Below, one piece after another: positions 10,267-20,917 of a DNA stretch of 64,000 nucleotides. The stretch comes from Rickettsiales endosymbiont of Stachyamoeba lipophora (GTDB taxonomy: Bacteria > Pseudomonadota > Alphaproteobacteria > Rickettsiales > 33-17), in NCBI RefSeq assembly GCF_003932735.1, contig NZ_CP033611.1, positions 1,029,501 to 1,093,500 of the forward strand, in the 5' to 3' direction. The position numbers and the translations under genes are program-made. The notes under the pieces are model-generated. The model searched no databases and had not been told where the DNA came from. It saw only the letters and a program-made list of their open reading frames with translations. How positions within the stretch are numbered: the stretch's first letter is position 1; each line of letters begins with the position of its first letter.

Positions 10267-11577
10267 ATGCTGAGACCTTTTCAGTTAGAATGTAACGGCT
10301 TATCAGGGGAAGTGGTAATTCCTGCTGATAAGTCAATACTGCAGCGTGCTTTGATAATTGCTGCAATTTCTCAAGGAAAAACAAGTATTTATGCTCAGAA
10401 TAATTCAGAAGATCTAAAAGATAGTTATAACTGTATAAAATCATTAATCTCGCCGGCAAATTGCATGCAAGCGCAAGAAGGTTATGTTATCCAAGGGGTG
10501 TCAAGATATGGTATTGGCTATAATGATGATATAGTTAACTTTGGTAATTCTGCCACTTTAGCAAGGCTGGTTGTTGGCCTGCTATCTACTTATAATAAGA
10601 TTTTTACTTTTAGCGCGCATGATAATTTAAAAAAACGTTCAATGCTATATCTTATAGATATGCTAAAACAAAATGGTGCTGAATTTTATTCAAACGATTG
10701 TAAGTTCCCTTTTGTAATGAAAGGGGCTAGTGCTGCGCTTCCAATTAAATTTCTTAATCATTATAATTCTGCTCAGCTTAAATCTGCTGCATTGTTAGCT
10801 GGAATTAATACTCCGGGTATTACCGAGATTGTTGAAGAGTGTGAAACCAGAAATCATACGGAAATATTGTTAAGTTTTTTTGGTGCTAGAGTGCAATACC
10901 AAGATCGGATGATTTTACTTGAAGGTTATCCCGAACTTAAAGGGCAGTCATTCTCAGTGCCAGGAGATCCTTCATCTGCAGCATTTTTAATATTAGCTGC
11001 TCTGATTATACCTAACTCGCAAATAACCATTAAGGATGTTTTGTTCGATAAAGTTAGATTAGAGTTCGTTAGTATACTTCAGAAAATGGGGGGTAAGATA
11101 GCAATGGTTAATATAAGAGAAGGTGAACCGTTTAGTAAGGTGGATATACAGGTAGCTTATTCTGTTCTTAATGGAATAGAGATAGAAGGTATTTTGTTTT
11201 CTAAGTTGATTGATGAATATATAGTATTGTCAGTTGCGTGCGCATTTGCTAAAACTAAAAGTGTTATTAAGAATTTAACTCATGGTTTGGTTAATAAGGA
11301 ATCTGATCGTGCTCAGGGCATATTGCTAAATTTAAGAAATTTAGGAGTGGAATGTGAGGTGAGAGGTGAGGATATTATGATTTATCCAGGCAGCTTGAGT
11401 ATTGATAAAGGGCAAATTTTTGATCTTGATGATCATAGAATCTTAATTGCATTTGTTATTGCTCATTTGGCAATTAAAGGTAAGGTAATAGTATCAAAAC
11501 CTTATGTGGCTAACAAAAGTTACCCTGAAATTTGGAAAAATTTATTGTTGCTTAATGTGAAGAAGTCCTCTATTTAA
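10267..11577 (+). CDS. aroA: 3-phosphoshikimate 1-carboxyvinyltransferase (class II EPSP synthase)
   Basis: Sixth step of the shikimate pathway: transfers enolpyruvyl from PEP to shikimate-3-phosphate. Ligand residues are retained: K22, S23 and R27 in ADKSILQR; N94, T97 and R100 in NSATLAR; R124 in LKKRS; NSAQ at 167-170; R195 in ETRNHTE; KESDR and DDHR near the C-terminus. SAQ, TRNHTE and the NSAT site match class II enzymes such as Agrobacterium CP4 rather than E. coli AroA. Alanine occupies the position of E. coli Gly96. KRSM replaces the usual KRPM/ERPI. The ATG follows the rne stop codon without a gap, so translation is probably coupled. The symbol is by reaction. Confidence 0.9.
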   Translation: MLRPFQLECNGLSGEVVIPADKSILQRALIIAAISQGKTSIYAQNNSEDLKDSYNCIKSLISPANCMQAQEGYVIQGVSRYGIGYNDDIVNFGNSATLARLVVGLLSTYNKIFTFSAHDNLKKRSMLYLIDMLKQNGAEFYSNDCKFPFVMKGASAALPIKFLNHYNSAQLKSAALLAGINTPGITEIVEECETRNHTEILLSFFGARVQYQDRMILLEGYPELKGQSFSVPGDPSSAAFLILAALIIPNSQITIKDVLFDKVRLEFVSILQKMGGKIAMVNIREGEPFSKVDIQVAYSVLNGIEIEGILFSKLIDEYIVLSVACAFAKTKSVIKNLTHGLVNKESDRAQGILLNLRNLGVECEVRGEDIMIYPGSLSIDKGQIFDLDDHRILIAFVIAHLAIKGKVIVSKPYVANKSYPEIWKNLLLLNVKKSSI

Positions 11578-11626
11578 ACGCCAAACACAATTTTTGTTAA
11601 TAAAGTTAAACATCTGTTAAAAGTGC

Positions 11627-11655
11627 TTGACGCCAATAAGGCTTTTGATTAGTAT
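11627..11655 (+). promoter_or_regulatory. sigma-70 promoter of the str-S10-spc cluster
   Basis: TTGACG at 11627-11632 and TAGTAT at 11650-11655 are separated by 17 bases. Each differs from consensus at one base, the best match I saw in the window. Transcription would start near 11662, leaving a leader of about 40 bases before rpsL. It sits 49 bases after the aroA stop codon. Confidence 0.8.
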
Positions 11656-11701
11656 CTGCGACTTAGAATTACGAGTATTGTTGAAAAAATTAGGAGAATT
11701 A

Positions 11702-12073
11702 ATGCCTACAGTTAATCAGTTGGTTAGATCACCAAGAAAAAGAAATCAAAGAAACACCAAGTCACCTGCGCTTGTTTCCTGTCCACAAAGACGTGGTGTA
11801 TGTGTAAGGGTTTATACTACAACTCCAAAGAAGCCAAACTCCGCTCTTCGTAAAGTTAGTCGTATTAGGTTAACTTCTACATTTGATGTGATTGGTTACA
11901 TTCCGGGTGAGGGGCATAACTTGCAAGAGCACTCAGTGGTGTTGATTAGAGGCGGAAGGGTAAAGGATTTACCTGGTGTGCGTTATCATGTAATTCGTGG
12001 AACTTTAGATTGTCAAGGTGTTAAAGATAGAAGCCAAGGTAGATCTAAATACGGTACTAAAAAGAAGAAATAA
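11702..12073 (+). CDS. rpsL: 30S ribosomal protein S12
   Basis: S12 lies at the decoding centre of the small subunit. The 123-residue product has [13 protein letters not shown], the [12 protein letters not shown] streptomycin-site loop with the lysine wild type, [13 protein letters not shown] and [13 protein letters not shown]. The frame extends upstream to a TTG at 11627, but that lies inside the promoter. AGGAG at 11692-11696 fixes the ATG at 11702. First gene of the str operon. Confidence 0.97.
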   Translation: MPTVNQLVRSPRKRNQRNTKSPALVSCPQRRGVCVRVYTTTPKKPNSALRKVSRIRLTSTFDVIGYIPGEGHNLQEHSVVLIRGGRVKDLPGVRYHVIRGTLDCQGVKDRSQGRSKYGTKKKK

Positions 12074-12086
12074 TTAGGATTAAATT

Positions 12087-12557
12087 ATGTCAAGACGTCG
12101 TCGTACGAAAAAAAGAATAATAAATACTGATGCTAGATACAATAGTATTGAGGTGGCAAAGTTCATTAATATACTGATGATGAGCGGTAAAAAAGCTGTA
12201 GCAGAAAAAATTGTTTATAGTGCTTTAGATTCAGTTGCTGAGAGGCTCAAAAGAAACCCGTTAGAGATTTTTAAAGAAGCTATTGAAAATTTAAAGCCAC
12301 AGCTTGAAGTTAAATCAAGACGTGTGGGTGGTGCGACTTACCAGGTACCAATAGTGGTTAACCCGGCTCGTGCATTTGCTTTGGCAATTCGTTGGCTCAA
12401 AGATGCGGCTGCTAAAAGATCTGAAAAAACAATGTTTGAACGTCTGGCAGCAGAGTTTAGAGATATTCTTGAGAAGCGTGGCGCTGCGATGAAAAAGCGT
12501 GAAGACACTCATAAGATGGCTGAAGCTAACAAAGCTTTCGTGCATTATAGTTGGTAA
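12087..12557 (+). CDS. rpsG: 30S ribosomal protein S7
   Basis: Nucleates assembly of the 16S rRNA 3' domain at the subunit head. The 156-residue product has MSRRRR at its start, the [15 protein letters not shown] helix, [10 protein letters not shown] and the [15 protein letters not shown] ending typical of S7. It follows rpsL by 13 bases and precedes fusA by 14, the standard str order. Confidence 0.97.
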   Translation: MSRRRRTKKRIINTDARYNSIEVAKFINILMMSGKKAVAEKIVYSALDSVAERLKRNPLEIFKEAIENLKPQLEVKSRRVGGATYQVPIVVNPARAFALAIRWLKDAAAKRSEKTMFERLAAEFRDILEKRGAAMKKREDTHKMAEANKAFVHYSW

Positions 12558-12571
12558 TTTAAAAGGTAATC

Positions 12572-14653
12572 ATGTCAGTTGATAATATTCCATTAGAAAA
12601 ATATCGTAATATTGGTATTTGTGCTCATATTGACGCAGGTAAAACTACTACGACCGAGCGTATATTGTATTATACCGGAAAGACCCATAAAATTGGTGAA
12701 GTTCACGAAGGTGCGGCAACCATGGATTATATGGTGCAGGAGCAAGAACGTGGTATTACTATTAGTTCTGCTGCTACTACTGCAAGATGGAAAGATCATA
12801 GGGTAAATATAATTGATACTCCGGGACACGTAGATTTTACAATTGAAGTGGAGCGCTCAATGCGCGTGCTTGATGGTGCGGTTGCGGTGTTTGATGGTGT
12901 AGCTGGTGTGGAACCTCAATCTGAAACAGTATGGCGTCAAGCTGATAAATACGGGGTGCCTAGAATTTGTTTTGCTAACAAGATGGATCGTGTTGGTGCT
13001 AACTTCTATCGTTGTGTTGAAATGATAGAAAGTAGGCTTGGTGCTAATCCTGCCGTGATCCAACTTCCTATCGGTATCGAAGAAAGTTTTACCGGAGTTG
13101 TAGATCTGGTAGAGATGAAGGGGGTTACCTGGCAGAGTGATGTATTAGGAGCTGAATTTAATGTTGGTGATATTCCTGCTGATTTGGTTGAAAAAGCTAA
13201 TGAATATCATGCTAAATTAGTTGAAACGGTTGTAGAAGCTGATGACGAAATTATGGAAAAATATTTAAGCGGAGAAGAAATTTCTACTGCTGAAATAAAA
13301 AAATGCATCCGTAAGGGGGTGCTTTCCGGGTTGTTTGTTCCTGTGCTTTGTGGTAGTGCCTTTAGAAACAAAGGGATTCAAACTTTGCTTGATGCTGTGG
13401 TTGAATATCTACCAAGCCCGCTTGATGTTCCGTCGGTACAAGGGATTAACCCAAAAACTGAAGCTGAAGAAGCTCGTAAAAGTGATATTAACGAACCTTT
13501 GTCAGCATTGGCATTTAAGGTTATTAACGATCCGTTTGTAGGTTCGCTTACTTTTGTTAGAATATATTCAGGTGTTTTAAATGCAGGTAGTACTGTTTTA
13601 AATACAGTGAAAGATAATAAAGAAAGAGTTGGCCGTATGTTATTAATGCATGCGAACAATAGAGAAGATATTAAAAGTGCAAAAGCTGGTGATATTGTGG
13701 CTCTAGCTGGATTAAAGAATACTACTACGGGTGATACATTATGTGATCCTGATAAGCAAATTATTCTTGAAAGAATGGAATTTCCTGCTCCAGTTATTGA
13801 AGTTGCTGTTGAACCTAAGAGTGCAGCTGATCAAGAAAAAATGGGACTTGCGCTTTCTAAGTTGGTTTCAGAGGATCCATCACTTCATGTTCATACCGAT
13901 CAAGAAACTGGCCAAACTGTACTTAAGGGTATGGGTGAGCTACATCTTGAAATTATCATTGATCGTATGAGAAGAGAATTTAAGGTGGAAGCGAATATTG
14001 GTGCTCCTCAGGTGGCTTATCGCGAAACAATTACAAAAACATACGAAGTTGATTATACTCATAAGAAGCAAACCGGCGGTGCTGGACAATTTGCTCGTAT
14101 CAAAATTATTTTTGAACCGCTTAATCCAGGCGAGGGTTTCAAATTTGAATCTAAAGTTGTTGGTGGTTCTGTTCCTAAAGAATATATACCTGGTGTTCAA
14201 AAAGGACTTGAGGCTATTAAGGATTCAGGAGTACTTGCTGGATACCCGGTTATTGATTTCAAAGCTACCTTAATTGATGGTGCATATCATGATGTGGATT
14301 CTAGCGTGCTTGCTTTTGAAATAGCAACCAAAGCTGCGTTTAGGCAAGCTATGCCAAGTGCTGGTGCTAAATTGCTTGAGCCAATTATGAAAGTTGAAGT
14401 TATTACCCCAGATGAGTATATGGGTGATATTATCGGCGATTTGAACTCGCGTCGTGGTCAGGTGACTGGTATGGAGCAGCGAGGTAATGCTCAGGTTATT
14501 AATGCTCTAGTGCCACTAGCTAGTATGTTTGGATATGTGAACCATCTAAGATCAATGTCTCAAGGTAGAGCGCAGTACACTATGATTTTCGCACATTATG
14601 AGCAAGTGCCTAATAATGTTGCTGATGAAATTATTTCAAAACAGGGTAATTAA
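12572..14653 (+). CDS. fusA: elongation factor G
   Basis: Translocation GTPase that moves tRNA and mRNA through the ribosome after peptide transfer. G1 is [13 protein letters not shown], the switch region [11 protein letters not shown]3 DTPGHVDF, G4 NKMDR and G5 GSAF. Domain IV and the C-terminal [12 protein letters not shown] motif are present. The 693-residue length is normal. It lies between rpsG and tuf in the ancestral order. Confidence 0.97.
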   Translation: MSVDNIPLEKYRNIGICAHIDAGKTTTTERILYYTGKTHKIGEVHEGAATMDYMVQEQERGITISSAATTARWKDHRVNIIDTPGHVDFTIEVERSMRVLDGAVAVFDGVAGVEPQSETVWRQADKYGVPRICFANKMDRVGANFYRCVEMIESRLGANPAVIQLPIGIEESFTGVVDLVEMKGVTWQSDVLGAEFNVGDIPADLVEKANEYHAKLVETVVEADDEIMEKYLSGEEISTAEIKKCIRKGVLSGLFVPVLCGSAFRNKGIQTLLDAVVEYLPSPLDVPSVQGINPKTEAEEARKSDINEPLSALAFKVINDPFVGSLTFVRIYSGVLNAGSTVLNTVKDNKERVGRMLLMHANNREDIKSAKAGDIVALAGLKNTTTGDTLCDPDKQIILERMEFPAPVIEVAVEPKSAADQEKMGLALSKLVSEDPSLHVHTDQETGQTVLKGMGELHLEIIIDRMRREFKVEANIGAPQVAYRETITKTYEVDYTHKKQTGGAGQFARIKIIFEPLNPGEGFKFESKVVGGSVPKEYIPGVQKGLEAIKDSGVLAGYPVIDFKATLIDGAYHDVDSSVLAFEIATKAAFRQAMPSAGAKLLEPIMKVEVITPDEYMGDIIGDLNSRRGQVTGMEQRGNAQVINALVPLASMFGYVNHLRSMSQGRAQYTMIFAHYEQVPNNVADEIISKQGN

Positions 14654-14668
14654 AAGGAGTTAGTAAAA

Positions 14669-15859
14669 ATGGCGAAAGCAAAGTTTGAGCGTAATAAGCC
14701 GCACGCAAATATAGGGACCATCGGACACGTAGACCATGGTAAGACCACATTAACAGCGGCAATCACTAAAGTGTTGTCAAAGGCAGGCGGTGCGACGTAT
14801 CGAGGGTATGACCAAATCGACGCAGCACCTGAAGAGAAAGCACGTGGTATAACTATATCAACCTCACACGTAGAATATGAGACAGTAAATAGGCACTATG
14901 CACACGTAGATTGCCCAGGACATGCTGACTATGTAAAGAATATGATCACTGGTGCTGCACAAATGGATGGAGCAATCTTGGTAGTATCAGCTGCTGACGG
15001 TCCAATGCCACAGACTCGTGAGCATATTTTGCTTGCACGTCAAGTAGGTGTACCGGCGATGGTAGTGTTCTTGAACAAAGTAGATATGGTTGATGATCCT
15101 GAATTATTAGACCTAGTAGAAATGGAAGTAAGAGAATTATTATCCAAATATGATTTCCCAGGTGATGATATACCGATAATCCGTGGTTCAGCGCTTGCAG
15201 CGTTAGATGGTGATAATGAGGAAATAGGTGAGAATGCAATTCTTAAACTTATGGAAGCAGTAGATAGCTATATTCCAACTCCAGCACGTCCAGTAGACAA
15301 GCCGTTCTTAATGCCGATTGAAGATGTGTTCTCAATTTCAGGACGTGGTACTGTAGTAACCGGCCGTATCGAACGTGGTATTGTCAAAGTTGGTGAAGAA
15401 GTAGAGATCATTGGTATTAATGCGACCCAAAAAACTACTTGTACTGGTGTAGAAATGTTCCGTAAGCTACTTGATGAAGGTCAAGCTGGTGATAACGTTG
15501 GTGTATTACTCCGTGGTACCAAACGTGAAGATGTGGAACGTGGACAAGTTCTTGCTAAACCAGGCAGTATAACTCCACATACTAACTTCGAAGCTGAAGT
15601 GTATGTATTAAGTAAAGAAGAAGGTGGAAGACATACCCCGTTCTTTGCAAATTATCGTCCACAATTCTATTTCAGAACTACCGACGTGACTGGTATTGTA
15701 AATTTACCAGAAGGAAAAGAAATGGTGATGCCAGGTGATAACCTTAAAATCACTGTGGAATTAATTGCACCAATCGCAATGGAAGAAGGTTTAAGATTCG
15801 CTATCCGTGAGGGTGGTAGAACCGTTGGCGCTGGTGTGGTTGCTAAAATTTTAAAATAG
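14669..15859 (+). CDS. tuf: elongation factor Tu
   Basis: GTPase that delivers aminoacyl-tRNA to the ribosomal A site. G1 is [11 protein letters not shown]3 DCPGHADY and G4 NKVD. All three domains are complete in 396 residues. AAGGAG precedes the ATG. Roughly the first two thirds of the gene prefers GTA, GCA and CCA codons, and the last third returns to the GTT/GCT-rich usage of its neighbours (see findings). It directly follows fusA and leads into the S10 genes. Another copy elsewhere in the genome cannot be excluded. Confidence 0.97.
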   Translation: MAKAKFERNKPHANIGTIGHVDHGKTTLTAAITKVLSKAGGATYRGYDQIDAAPEEKARGITISTSHVEYETVNRHYAHVDCPGHADYVKNMITGAAQMDGAILVVSAADGPMPQTREHILLARQVGVPAMVVFLNKVDMVDDPELLDLVEMEVRELLSKYDFPGDDIPIIRGSALAALDGDNEEIGENAILKLMEAVDSYIPTPARPVDKPFLMPIEDVFSISGRGTVVTGRIERGIVKVGEEVEIIGINATQKTTCTGVEMFRKLLDEGQAGDNVGVLLRGTKREDVERGQVLAKPGSITPHTNFEAEVYVLSKEEGGRHTPFFANYRPQFYFRTTDVTGIVNLPEGKEMVMPGDNLKITVELIAPIAMEEGLRFAIREGGRTVGAGVVAKILK

Positions 15860-15882
15860 TTAAAAAAATATTGAGTAAAAAT

Positions 15883-16200
15883 ATGAATAATCAGCAGATC
15901 AGAATAAGGTTGCAATCGTATGACTCTACATTGGTAGATCATGCTTCCTTAGAGATATATAATACTGCGGTAAGAACTGGAGCGGAAATTTCCGGTCCAA
16001 TTCCAATGCCGACTCAAACTCAAATTTATACTGTTAAACGTTCTCCTCATATTGATAAGGAGTCGCAAGAACAGTTTAAATTAACTACTCATACTAGAGT
16101 TTTATATATTGTACCATCTCCTCAAACAGTGGAGTCATTAATGAAACTGGAACTACCAGCTGGTGTTGAAGTTAAAATTAAATTGATGGAGGCAGCATAA
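15883..16200 (+). CDS. rpsJ: 30S ribosomal protein S10
   Basis: S10 is a small-subunit head protein and also the transcription antitermination factor NusE. It has [24 protein letters not shown] and [16 protein letters not shown]. An in-frame TTG at 15871 would add four residues, but the ATG at 15883 gives 105 residues and the expected [10 protein letters not shown] start. Its TAA shares a base with the ATG of rplC (TAATG), implying coupled translation. Confidence 0.95.
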   Translation: MNNQQIRIRLQSYDSTLVDHASLEIYNTAVRTGAEISGPIPMPTQTQIYTVKRSPHIDKESQEQFKLTTHTRVLYIVPSPQTVESLMKLELPAGVEVKIKLMEAA

Positions 16201-16937
16201 TGGCAAAAGCATCCAAGATAATTGAAACTGGACAAAAACAACGTACCGGATTAATTTTCAAAAAAATTGGTATGACTTCGGTTATATTTGATAATGGTAA
16301 CGTGGTGCCATGTACTGTGCTTGAGTTTGAACCTCAATTCGTAGTAGGTGTATTAACCGCTAAAAGAAATGGTTATAATGCTCTTCAATTGGCATGTGGC
16401 AAAATCAAAAAGAAAAATGTAGCAAAGCCGCAATTGGGTCATTTTGCTAAAGCTAAAGTAGAACCTAAAAAAATATCTAAGGAATTTTTAGTTTCTGAGG
16501 ATGCGCTGTTACCAATTGGTACTCAGCTTAAAATTGAGCATTTCAAAGTGGGTCAATTTGTTGATATCGTTGGAACTGCCATTGGTAAGGGTTTTGCTGG
16601 TGTAATGAAGAGATGGAATTTTAGAGGGCTTGAAGCAACGCATGGTGTATCAATTACTCATAGATCTCATGGTTCTACCGGTCAATGTCAAGATCCTGGT
16701 AAGGTATTTAAGAATAAAAAAATGGCTGGACAACTGGGTAATAATAAGGTAACAATACACAACTTAATGATTGTGGATATTGATCTTGAAAGATCCTTGG
16801 TTTTAGTAAAGGGTGCCGTACCTGGTAAAAAAGGGTCGTATGTATTTGCAAAAGATGCTGTAAAAAAAGTTTTAGGCGCAAATCTTCCGTATCCAGCTTC
16901 CATAATTGAAAACGCAGATGCCGAAAGTGCAGCGTAG
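16200..16937 (+). CDS. rplC: 50S ribosomal protein L3
   Basis: Early 23S rRNA-binding protein near the peptidyl-transferase centre. The 245-residue product has FKKIGMTSVIFDNG at the start, the GKGFAGVMKRWNF loop, THGVSITHRSHGSTGQ and KMAGQLGNNKVTIHNL. It is a little longer than E. coli L3 (209) through an N-terminal and a C-terminal tail, as in other alphaproteobacteria. Overlaps the rpsJ stop by one base. Confidence 0.96.
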   Translation: MAKASKIIETGQKQRTGLIFKKIGMTSVIFDNGNVVPCTVLEFEPQFVVGVLTAKRNGYNALQLACGKIKKKNVAKPQLGHFAKAKVEPKKISKEFLVSEDALLPIGTQLKIEHFKVGQFVDIVGTAIGKGFAGVMKRWNFRGLEATHGVSITHRSHGSTGQCQDPGKVFKNKKMAGQLGNNKVTIHNLMIVDIDLERSLVLVKGAVPGKKGSYVFAKDAVKKVLGANLPYPASIIENADAESAA

Positions 16938-16962
16938 CAGAAGATATTGTAAGGTTTAAGCA

Positions 16963-17583
16963 ATGGATATAAGTATAGTTAATTTATCAAACGAAGTGAT
17001 TGATAAGGTTCAGTTAAGCGAAGATATTTTCGGTTATGAATCAAGGCCTGATATATTGCATAGAGTAGTATTATGGCAGCTTGCAAAACGCCAAGCTGGT
17101 ACTCATAAAACGAAAGGGATATCAGAGTTATCTGGGACTACTAAAAAACCGTATGCTCAGAAGGGTACCGGACGTGCCCGCCAGGGTAGTTTACGTTCGC
17201 CTCAATTTAGAGGTGGTGCGGTTATATTTGGACCGGTAGTAAGAAGTCATGCGATTAGTCTTCCAAAAAAGATGCGCAAGTTAGGATTGTGTCATGCATT
17301 GTCCGATAAGCATCAAGGTGGAAGTTTGATTGTTGTGGATAATTTAGATTTGGAAAATGGCAAAACTGCAGAATTAAATAATATCATAAAAAAATTTAAT
17401 TTTGATTCAGTATTGTTTGTTGATCAAAATAATCAAAGTGAAAAATTTAAAAGGGCTTGTAGTAATTTAATCAATATAGATGTTTTACCAGTAATGGGTT
17501 TAAACGTATATGATATTTTACGTCATAAAAATCTTGTTATTACTAAGCAAGCGCTTGTTGAAATTGAGGAGCGCTTACAATGA
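16963..17583 (+). CDS. rplD: 50S ribosomal protein L4
   Basis: Large-subunit protein lining the exit tunnel; in enterobacteria it also autoregulates the S10 operon. It has the extended loop with KPYAQKGTGRARQGSLRSPQFRGG, which reaches into the tunnel, and a normal C-terminal globular part (206 residues). The stop overlaps the rplW start as ATGA. Confidence 0.96.
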   Translation: MDISIVNLSNEVIDKVQLSEDIFGYESRPDILHRVVLWQLAKRQAGTHKTKGISELSGTTKKPYAQKGTGRARQGSLRSPQFRGGAVIFGPVVRSHAISLPKKMRKLGLCHALSDKHQGGSLIVVDNLDLENGKTAELNNIIKKFNFDSVLFVDQNNQSEKFKRACSNLINIDVLPVMGLNVYDILRHKNLVITKQALVEIEERLQ

Positions 17584-17873
17584 GAAAGACATCAGTTTAT
17601 CAAGTATTGCTCTCTCCTGTAGTTTCTGAAAAATCAACATTACTTCAAGAGCAAAATAAATATATGTTTAATGTTGCGATTGTTGCGAATAAACAGCAAG
17701 TTAAAAAAGCTGTCGAAGAGATTTTCAAGGTTAAAGTAACAGGAGTTAATATTGCTAATCGACCAGGTAAGGTGAAACGTTTTCGTGGAATTATCGGTCA
17801 AAGAAGTGATAGAAAAATAGCAATAGTTACGTTAGAAAGTAATCAAACTATAGATTTAGCTGCAGGTATATAA
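17580..17873 (+). CDS. rplW: 50S ribosomal protein L23
   Basis: L23 sits at the tunnel exit, where trigger factor and SRP dock. The 97-residue product has [32 protein letters not shown] and the basic [13 protein letters not shown] loop. ATGA overlap with rplD. Confidence 0.96.
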   Translation: MRKTSVYQVLLSPVVSEKSTLLQEQNKYMFNVAIVANKQQVKKAVEEIFKVKVTGVNIANRPGKVKRFRGIIGQRSDRKIAIVTLESNQTIDLAAGI

Positions 17874-17874
17874 T

Positions 17875-18711
17875 ATGAGTTTAAAAACTTATAATCCAAC
17901 TACTCCAGGTCAGCGTCAACTGATTTTAATTGATAGATCGGAGTTATGGAAAGGCGATCCGTTTAAAAAACTTACTGAAGGTAAATCTTCTACTGGTGGT
18001 AGGAATAACTTAGGTCGTATTACTACTAGGCATAGAGGCGGTGGTCATAAAAAGCTTTACAGAATAATTGATTTCAAGCGTCAGAAGCTTGACGTTACTG
18101 CTGTAATAGAAAGAATAGAATATGATCCCAATAGAACTTGTTTTATCGCATTAGTTAAATATGAAGATGGAGAGCATGCGTATATTTTGGCTCCACAAAA
18201 GTTAGCTATTGGGGATAAAATTATTTCTAGCAAAAATGCTGATATTAAAATTGGTAACGCTATGCCATTATCAGGAATTCCGGTTGGTACTATGATCCAT
18301 AATGTGGAACTTAGACCTGGTAAGGGTGGTCAGTTAGCTCGTGCTGCTGGTAGTTATGCTCAAATAGTTGGTAAAGATGCTGGATATGTGATGATTAAGT
18401 TAAGATCCGGTGAAGTTCGTATTATTAAAGCTGAGTGTATGGCAACTATTGGAGTTTTATCGAATCAAGATCATCAAAATACTAACCATGGTAAAGCCGG
18501 ACGAAGCAGATGGTTGGGTGTAAGACCTACCGTTCGTGGTGTTGCTATGAATCCGATTGATCACCCGCATGGTGGTGGTGAAGGTAAAACTTCTGGTGGT
18601 AGACATCCTGTTTCACCATGGGGTAAAAAGACCAAAGGTAAGAAGACCAGAAGAAATAAGAGAACAAGTAAATTTATAATTCGTTCAAGACATCAGAATA
18701 GGGGTAAATAA
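17875..18711 (+). CDS. rplB: 50S ribosomal protein L2
   Basis: Primary 23S rRNA-binding protein needed for subunit association and peptidyl transfer. The 278-residue product has [18 protein letters not shown], the SH3-like middle and the conserved [15 protein letters not shown] loop with its functional histidine. The TAA overlaps the rpsS ATG by one base. Confidence 0.97.
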   Translation: MSLKTYNPTTPGQRQLILIDRSELWKGDPFKKLTEGKSSTGGRNNLGRITTRHRGGGHKKLYRIIDFKRQKLDVTAVIERIEYDPNRTCFIALVKYEDGEHAYILAPQKLAIGDKIISSKNADIKIGNAMPLSGIPVGTMIHNVELRPGKGGQLARAAGSYAQIVGKDAGYVMIKLRSGEVRIIKAECMATIGVLSNQDHQNTNHGKAGRSRWLGVRPTVRGVAMNPIDHPHGGGEGKTSGGRHPVSPWGKKTKGKKTRRNKRTSKFIIRSRHQNRGK

Positions 18712-18992
18712 TGGCTAGATCAATAAGAAAAGGTCCGTTTGTTGATCCTTATGTGATCAAAAAGGTAAAGGCTGTTAAGGAGTCTGGTAAACTATCCACA
18801 GTTATTAAAACTTGGTCCAGACGTTCGGTTATATTACCAATGTTTGTTGGTTTAAATTTTGCTGTTCATAATGGTAAGAAGTTTATTCCAGTTCATGTGA
18901 AAGAGGAAATGGTTGGTTTCAAATTTGGTGAATTTGCACCTACAAGAACTTTCTATGGCCATGGTGCTGACAAGAAAGCAAAGAAAGGTTAG
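18711..18992 (+). CDS. rpsS: 30S ribosomal protein S19
   Basis: Small-subunit head protein that pairs with S13. The 93-residue product begins [12 protein letters not shown] and has [14 protein letters not shown] and [16 protein letters not shown] coupling with rplB, and 2 bases from rplV. Confidence 0.97.
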   Translation: MARSIRKGPFVDPYVIKKVKAVKESGKLSTVIKTWSRRSVILPMFVGLNFAVHNGKKFIPVHVKEEMVGFKFGEFAPTRTFYGHGADKKAKKG

Positions 18993-18994
18993 TT

Positions 18995-19348
18995 ATGACT
19001 GATACATTAAGATTATCTAAAGCAAAATTAGGTGTGGTAAGAACCAGTCCGATTAAGCTTAATAATGTTGCTAAGCTTATTCGTGGATTAAAAGCAGATG
19101 CTGCTTTGTTGCAACTTAAGTTTTGTAAAAAACGTATTTCAACCGAAGTTAGAAAATGTTTACTTTCAGCAATTGCAAATGCTGAAAATAATCATGGTAT
19201 GAACATCGATGATTTATATATTGACCGCATAGAGGTAGGAAAATCAATTCTTATGAAAAGATTTCGTGCTCGTGCTAGAGGTAAAGGTGCAAAAATCGAA
19301 AAATTCTTTAGCAATATAACCATTTTATTAAAAGAACGTAAGGCATAG
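18995..19348 (+). CDS. rplV: 50S ribosomal protein L22
   Basis: Exit-tunnel protein with a long beta hairpin; the macrolide-site loop near the C-terminus (RARGKGAKIEK) is present. The 117-residue product has RTSPIKLNNVAKLIRGL and CLLSAIANAENN, where many homologues have LKSAIANAENN. It lies in normal S10 order before rpsC. Confidence 0.95.
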   Translation: MTDTLRLSKAKLGVVRTSPIKLNNVAKLIRGLKADAALLQLKFCKKRISTEVRKCLLSAIANAENNHGMNIDDLYIDRIEVGKSILMKRFRARARGKGAKIEKFFSNITILLKERKA

Positions 19349-19356
19349 GATAAATT

Positions 19357-20004
19357 ATGGGTCAGAAGTGTAATCCAATAGGTGCTCGTTTAGGAATCAA
19401 AAAAGCTAACGGACAAGTTCGTAACTGGGATTTTGTTTTTTATTGCGCTGATAGAAATGAATATGCAAAAAGGCTACATGAAGCATTAAAAATCAGAAGC
19501 TTTTTGTTTACAAGATTGAAATCTGCAGGTGTAAGCAAGGTTGGTATCGAAGGTACGGCTGGTAAGCTTAAGGTAGATATTCATACATCGCGCCCTGGTG
19601 TGGTAATTGGTAAAAAAGGTTCTGATATTGATGTGATCAAAAAAGAGCTTGCCAAATTTACAAAAGATGATATTCATTTGAACATCGTTGAAGTTAGGAA
19701 GCCTGAAGTTGATGCAAATATTGTTGCTCAATCTATTGCTTATCAAATTGAAAAAAGGGTTTCTGTAAAAAGAGCTATGAAGTCTGCGATCCAGCAGGCG
19801 ATGAAGTATAACGCTCTTGGAATCAAAGTTATAGTTTCTGGTCGCTTAGGTGGTGCAGAGATTGCAAGAACTGAGAGATATCATGAGGGTCGTGTACCTC
19901 TTCATACATTTAGAGCTGATGTGGATTATGCATTAGCTGAAGCTCACACTACTTACGGTGTAATTGGTGTTAAAGTTTGGATTTATAGATCTGATAATTA
20001 TTAA
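19357..20004 (+). CDS. rpsC: 30S ribosomal protein S3
   Basis: Lines the mRNA entry channel with S4 and S5. It begins [14 protein letters not shown] and has the KH domain with [14 protein letters not shown], then [13 protein letters not shown] and the [15 protein letters not shown] segment. 215 residues, complete. Confidence 0.97.
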   Translation: MGQKCNPIGARLGIKKANGQVRNWDFVFYCADRNEYAKRLHEALKIRSFLFTRLKSAGVSKVGIEGTAGKLKVDIHTSRPGVVIGKKGSDIDVIKKELAKFTKDDIHLNIVEVRKPEVDANIVAQSIAYQIEKRVSVKRAMKSAIQQAMKYNALGIKVIVSGRLGGAEIARTERYHEGRVPLHTFRADVDYALAEAHTTYGVIGVKVWIYRSDNY

Positions 20005-20022
20005 TAATTTAGGAAAAATGAG

Positions 20023-20448
20023 ATGTTAGCTCCTAAAAAAACACGTTATAGAAAAGCCCATAAGGGAAGAATTCATGGTAATGCAAAGGGTGGCTTTTCT
20101 GTTAGTTTTGGTACTTTTGGTTTGAAAGCTTTACAGCCAGAAAGAATTACCGCTCGCCAAATTGAAGCGGCCAGAAGAGCAATTATGCGTTATATAAAGC
20201 GTTCGGGCAAATTATGGATAAGAATTTTCCCGGATATTCCTGTTTCTAAAAAGCCTGCAGAGGTGAGAATGGGAAGTGGTAAGGGTTCTCCAGAGTATTT
20301 CGTAGTAAGAGTTAAGCCTGGCAAGGTTTTGTTTGAGCTGGATGGTGTTAGTGAAGAATTGGCACGTGGTGCATTTGATAAAGCTTCTGCAAAACTTCCA
20401 ATTAAAACAAAATTTGTTAAAGCTGTTGGAGAGGAAGTAAATGGCTAA
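20023..20448 (+). CDS. rplP: 50S ribosomal protein L16
   Basis: L16 organises the A-site tRNA elbow region. The 141-residue product has [38 protein letters not shown], the RVRIFP-type sequence [14 protein letters not shown], and [12 protein letters not shown]. It overlaps the start of rpmC by 8 bases. Confidence 0.97.
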   Translation: MLAPKKTRYRKAHKGRIHGNAKGGFSVSFGTFGLKALQPERITARQIEAARRAIMRYIKRSGKLWIRIFPDIPVSKKPAEVRMGSGKGSPEYFVVRVKPGKVLFELDGVSEELARGAFDKASAKLPIKTKFVKAVGEEVNG

Positions 20449-20656
20449 TAAAAAAATGCAAGAAATTAATTCTTGTGCAAAAGAGCAAATTCTTGAACAG
20501 CTTAAAATGGTTGACAAGGAAATGATGAATATTCGTTTTCAAAGAGTCACTTCGGAATTTAAAAATACTGCTCGCATAAGAGATTTAAAAAAACAAAAAG
20601 CTCGTTTGTTAACATTGTTTAATCAAAAATTTAAGCGGAGTAAATCCAGTGCCTAA
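20441..20656 (+). CDS. rpmC: 50S ribosomal protein L29
   Basis: Two-helix tunnel-exit protein. The 71-residue product has [32 protein letters not shown] in two parts matching the EL..LR.Q......N..R....R..IARI pattern of L29. Both ends overlap neighbours: 8 bases with rplP and 8 with rpsQ. Confidence 0.92.
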   Translation: MANKKMQEINSCAKEQILEQLKMVDKEMMNIRFQRVTSEFKNTARIRDLKKQKARLLTLFNQKFKRSKSSA

Positions 20657-20894
20657 ACGCGTATTGACAGGTGTAGTGGTTAGTGATAAACCTAATAAAA
20701 CAGCTGTAATTAAAGTTACTCGTCGTATTAAACATCCAATTTACAAAAAGACAGTAACAGTAACAAAAAAATATTCTGTACATGACGAAAATAATGAATG
20801 TCATATGGGTGACTTTGTGACATTTGAAGAGTCTTCTCCTATTTCTAAAACCAAGAAATGGAAAGTTACAAATATTGCTAAGTCAGAACAATAA
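20649..20894 (+). CDS. rpsQ: 30S ribosomal protein S17
   Basis: Early-binding small-subunit protein with an OB fold. The 81-residue product has RVLTGVVVSDKPNKTAVI, RRIKHPIYKKTV and the HDENNECHMGDFVTFEE segment. It starts with GTG at 20649, inside the end of rpmC. GCGGAG about 8 bases upstream supports that start. Confidence 0.95.
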   Translation: MPKRVLTGVVVSDKPNKTAVIKVTRRIKHPIYKKTVTVTKKYSVHDENNECHMGDFVTFEESSPISKTKKWKVTNIAKSEQ

Positions 20895-20917
20895 TTTGAA
20901 TTTATAGTAGGTTTCTT

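Noticed and set aside
11627-11701. Longer rpsL start at a TTG
   Set aside because: The TTG is the -35 box of the promoter; AGGAG and the conserved S12 N-terminus fix the ATG at 11702.
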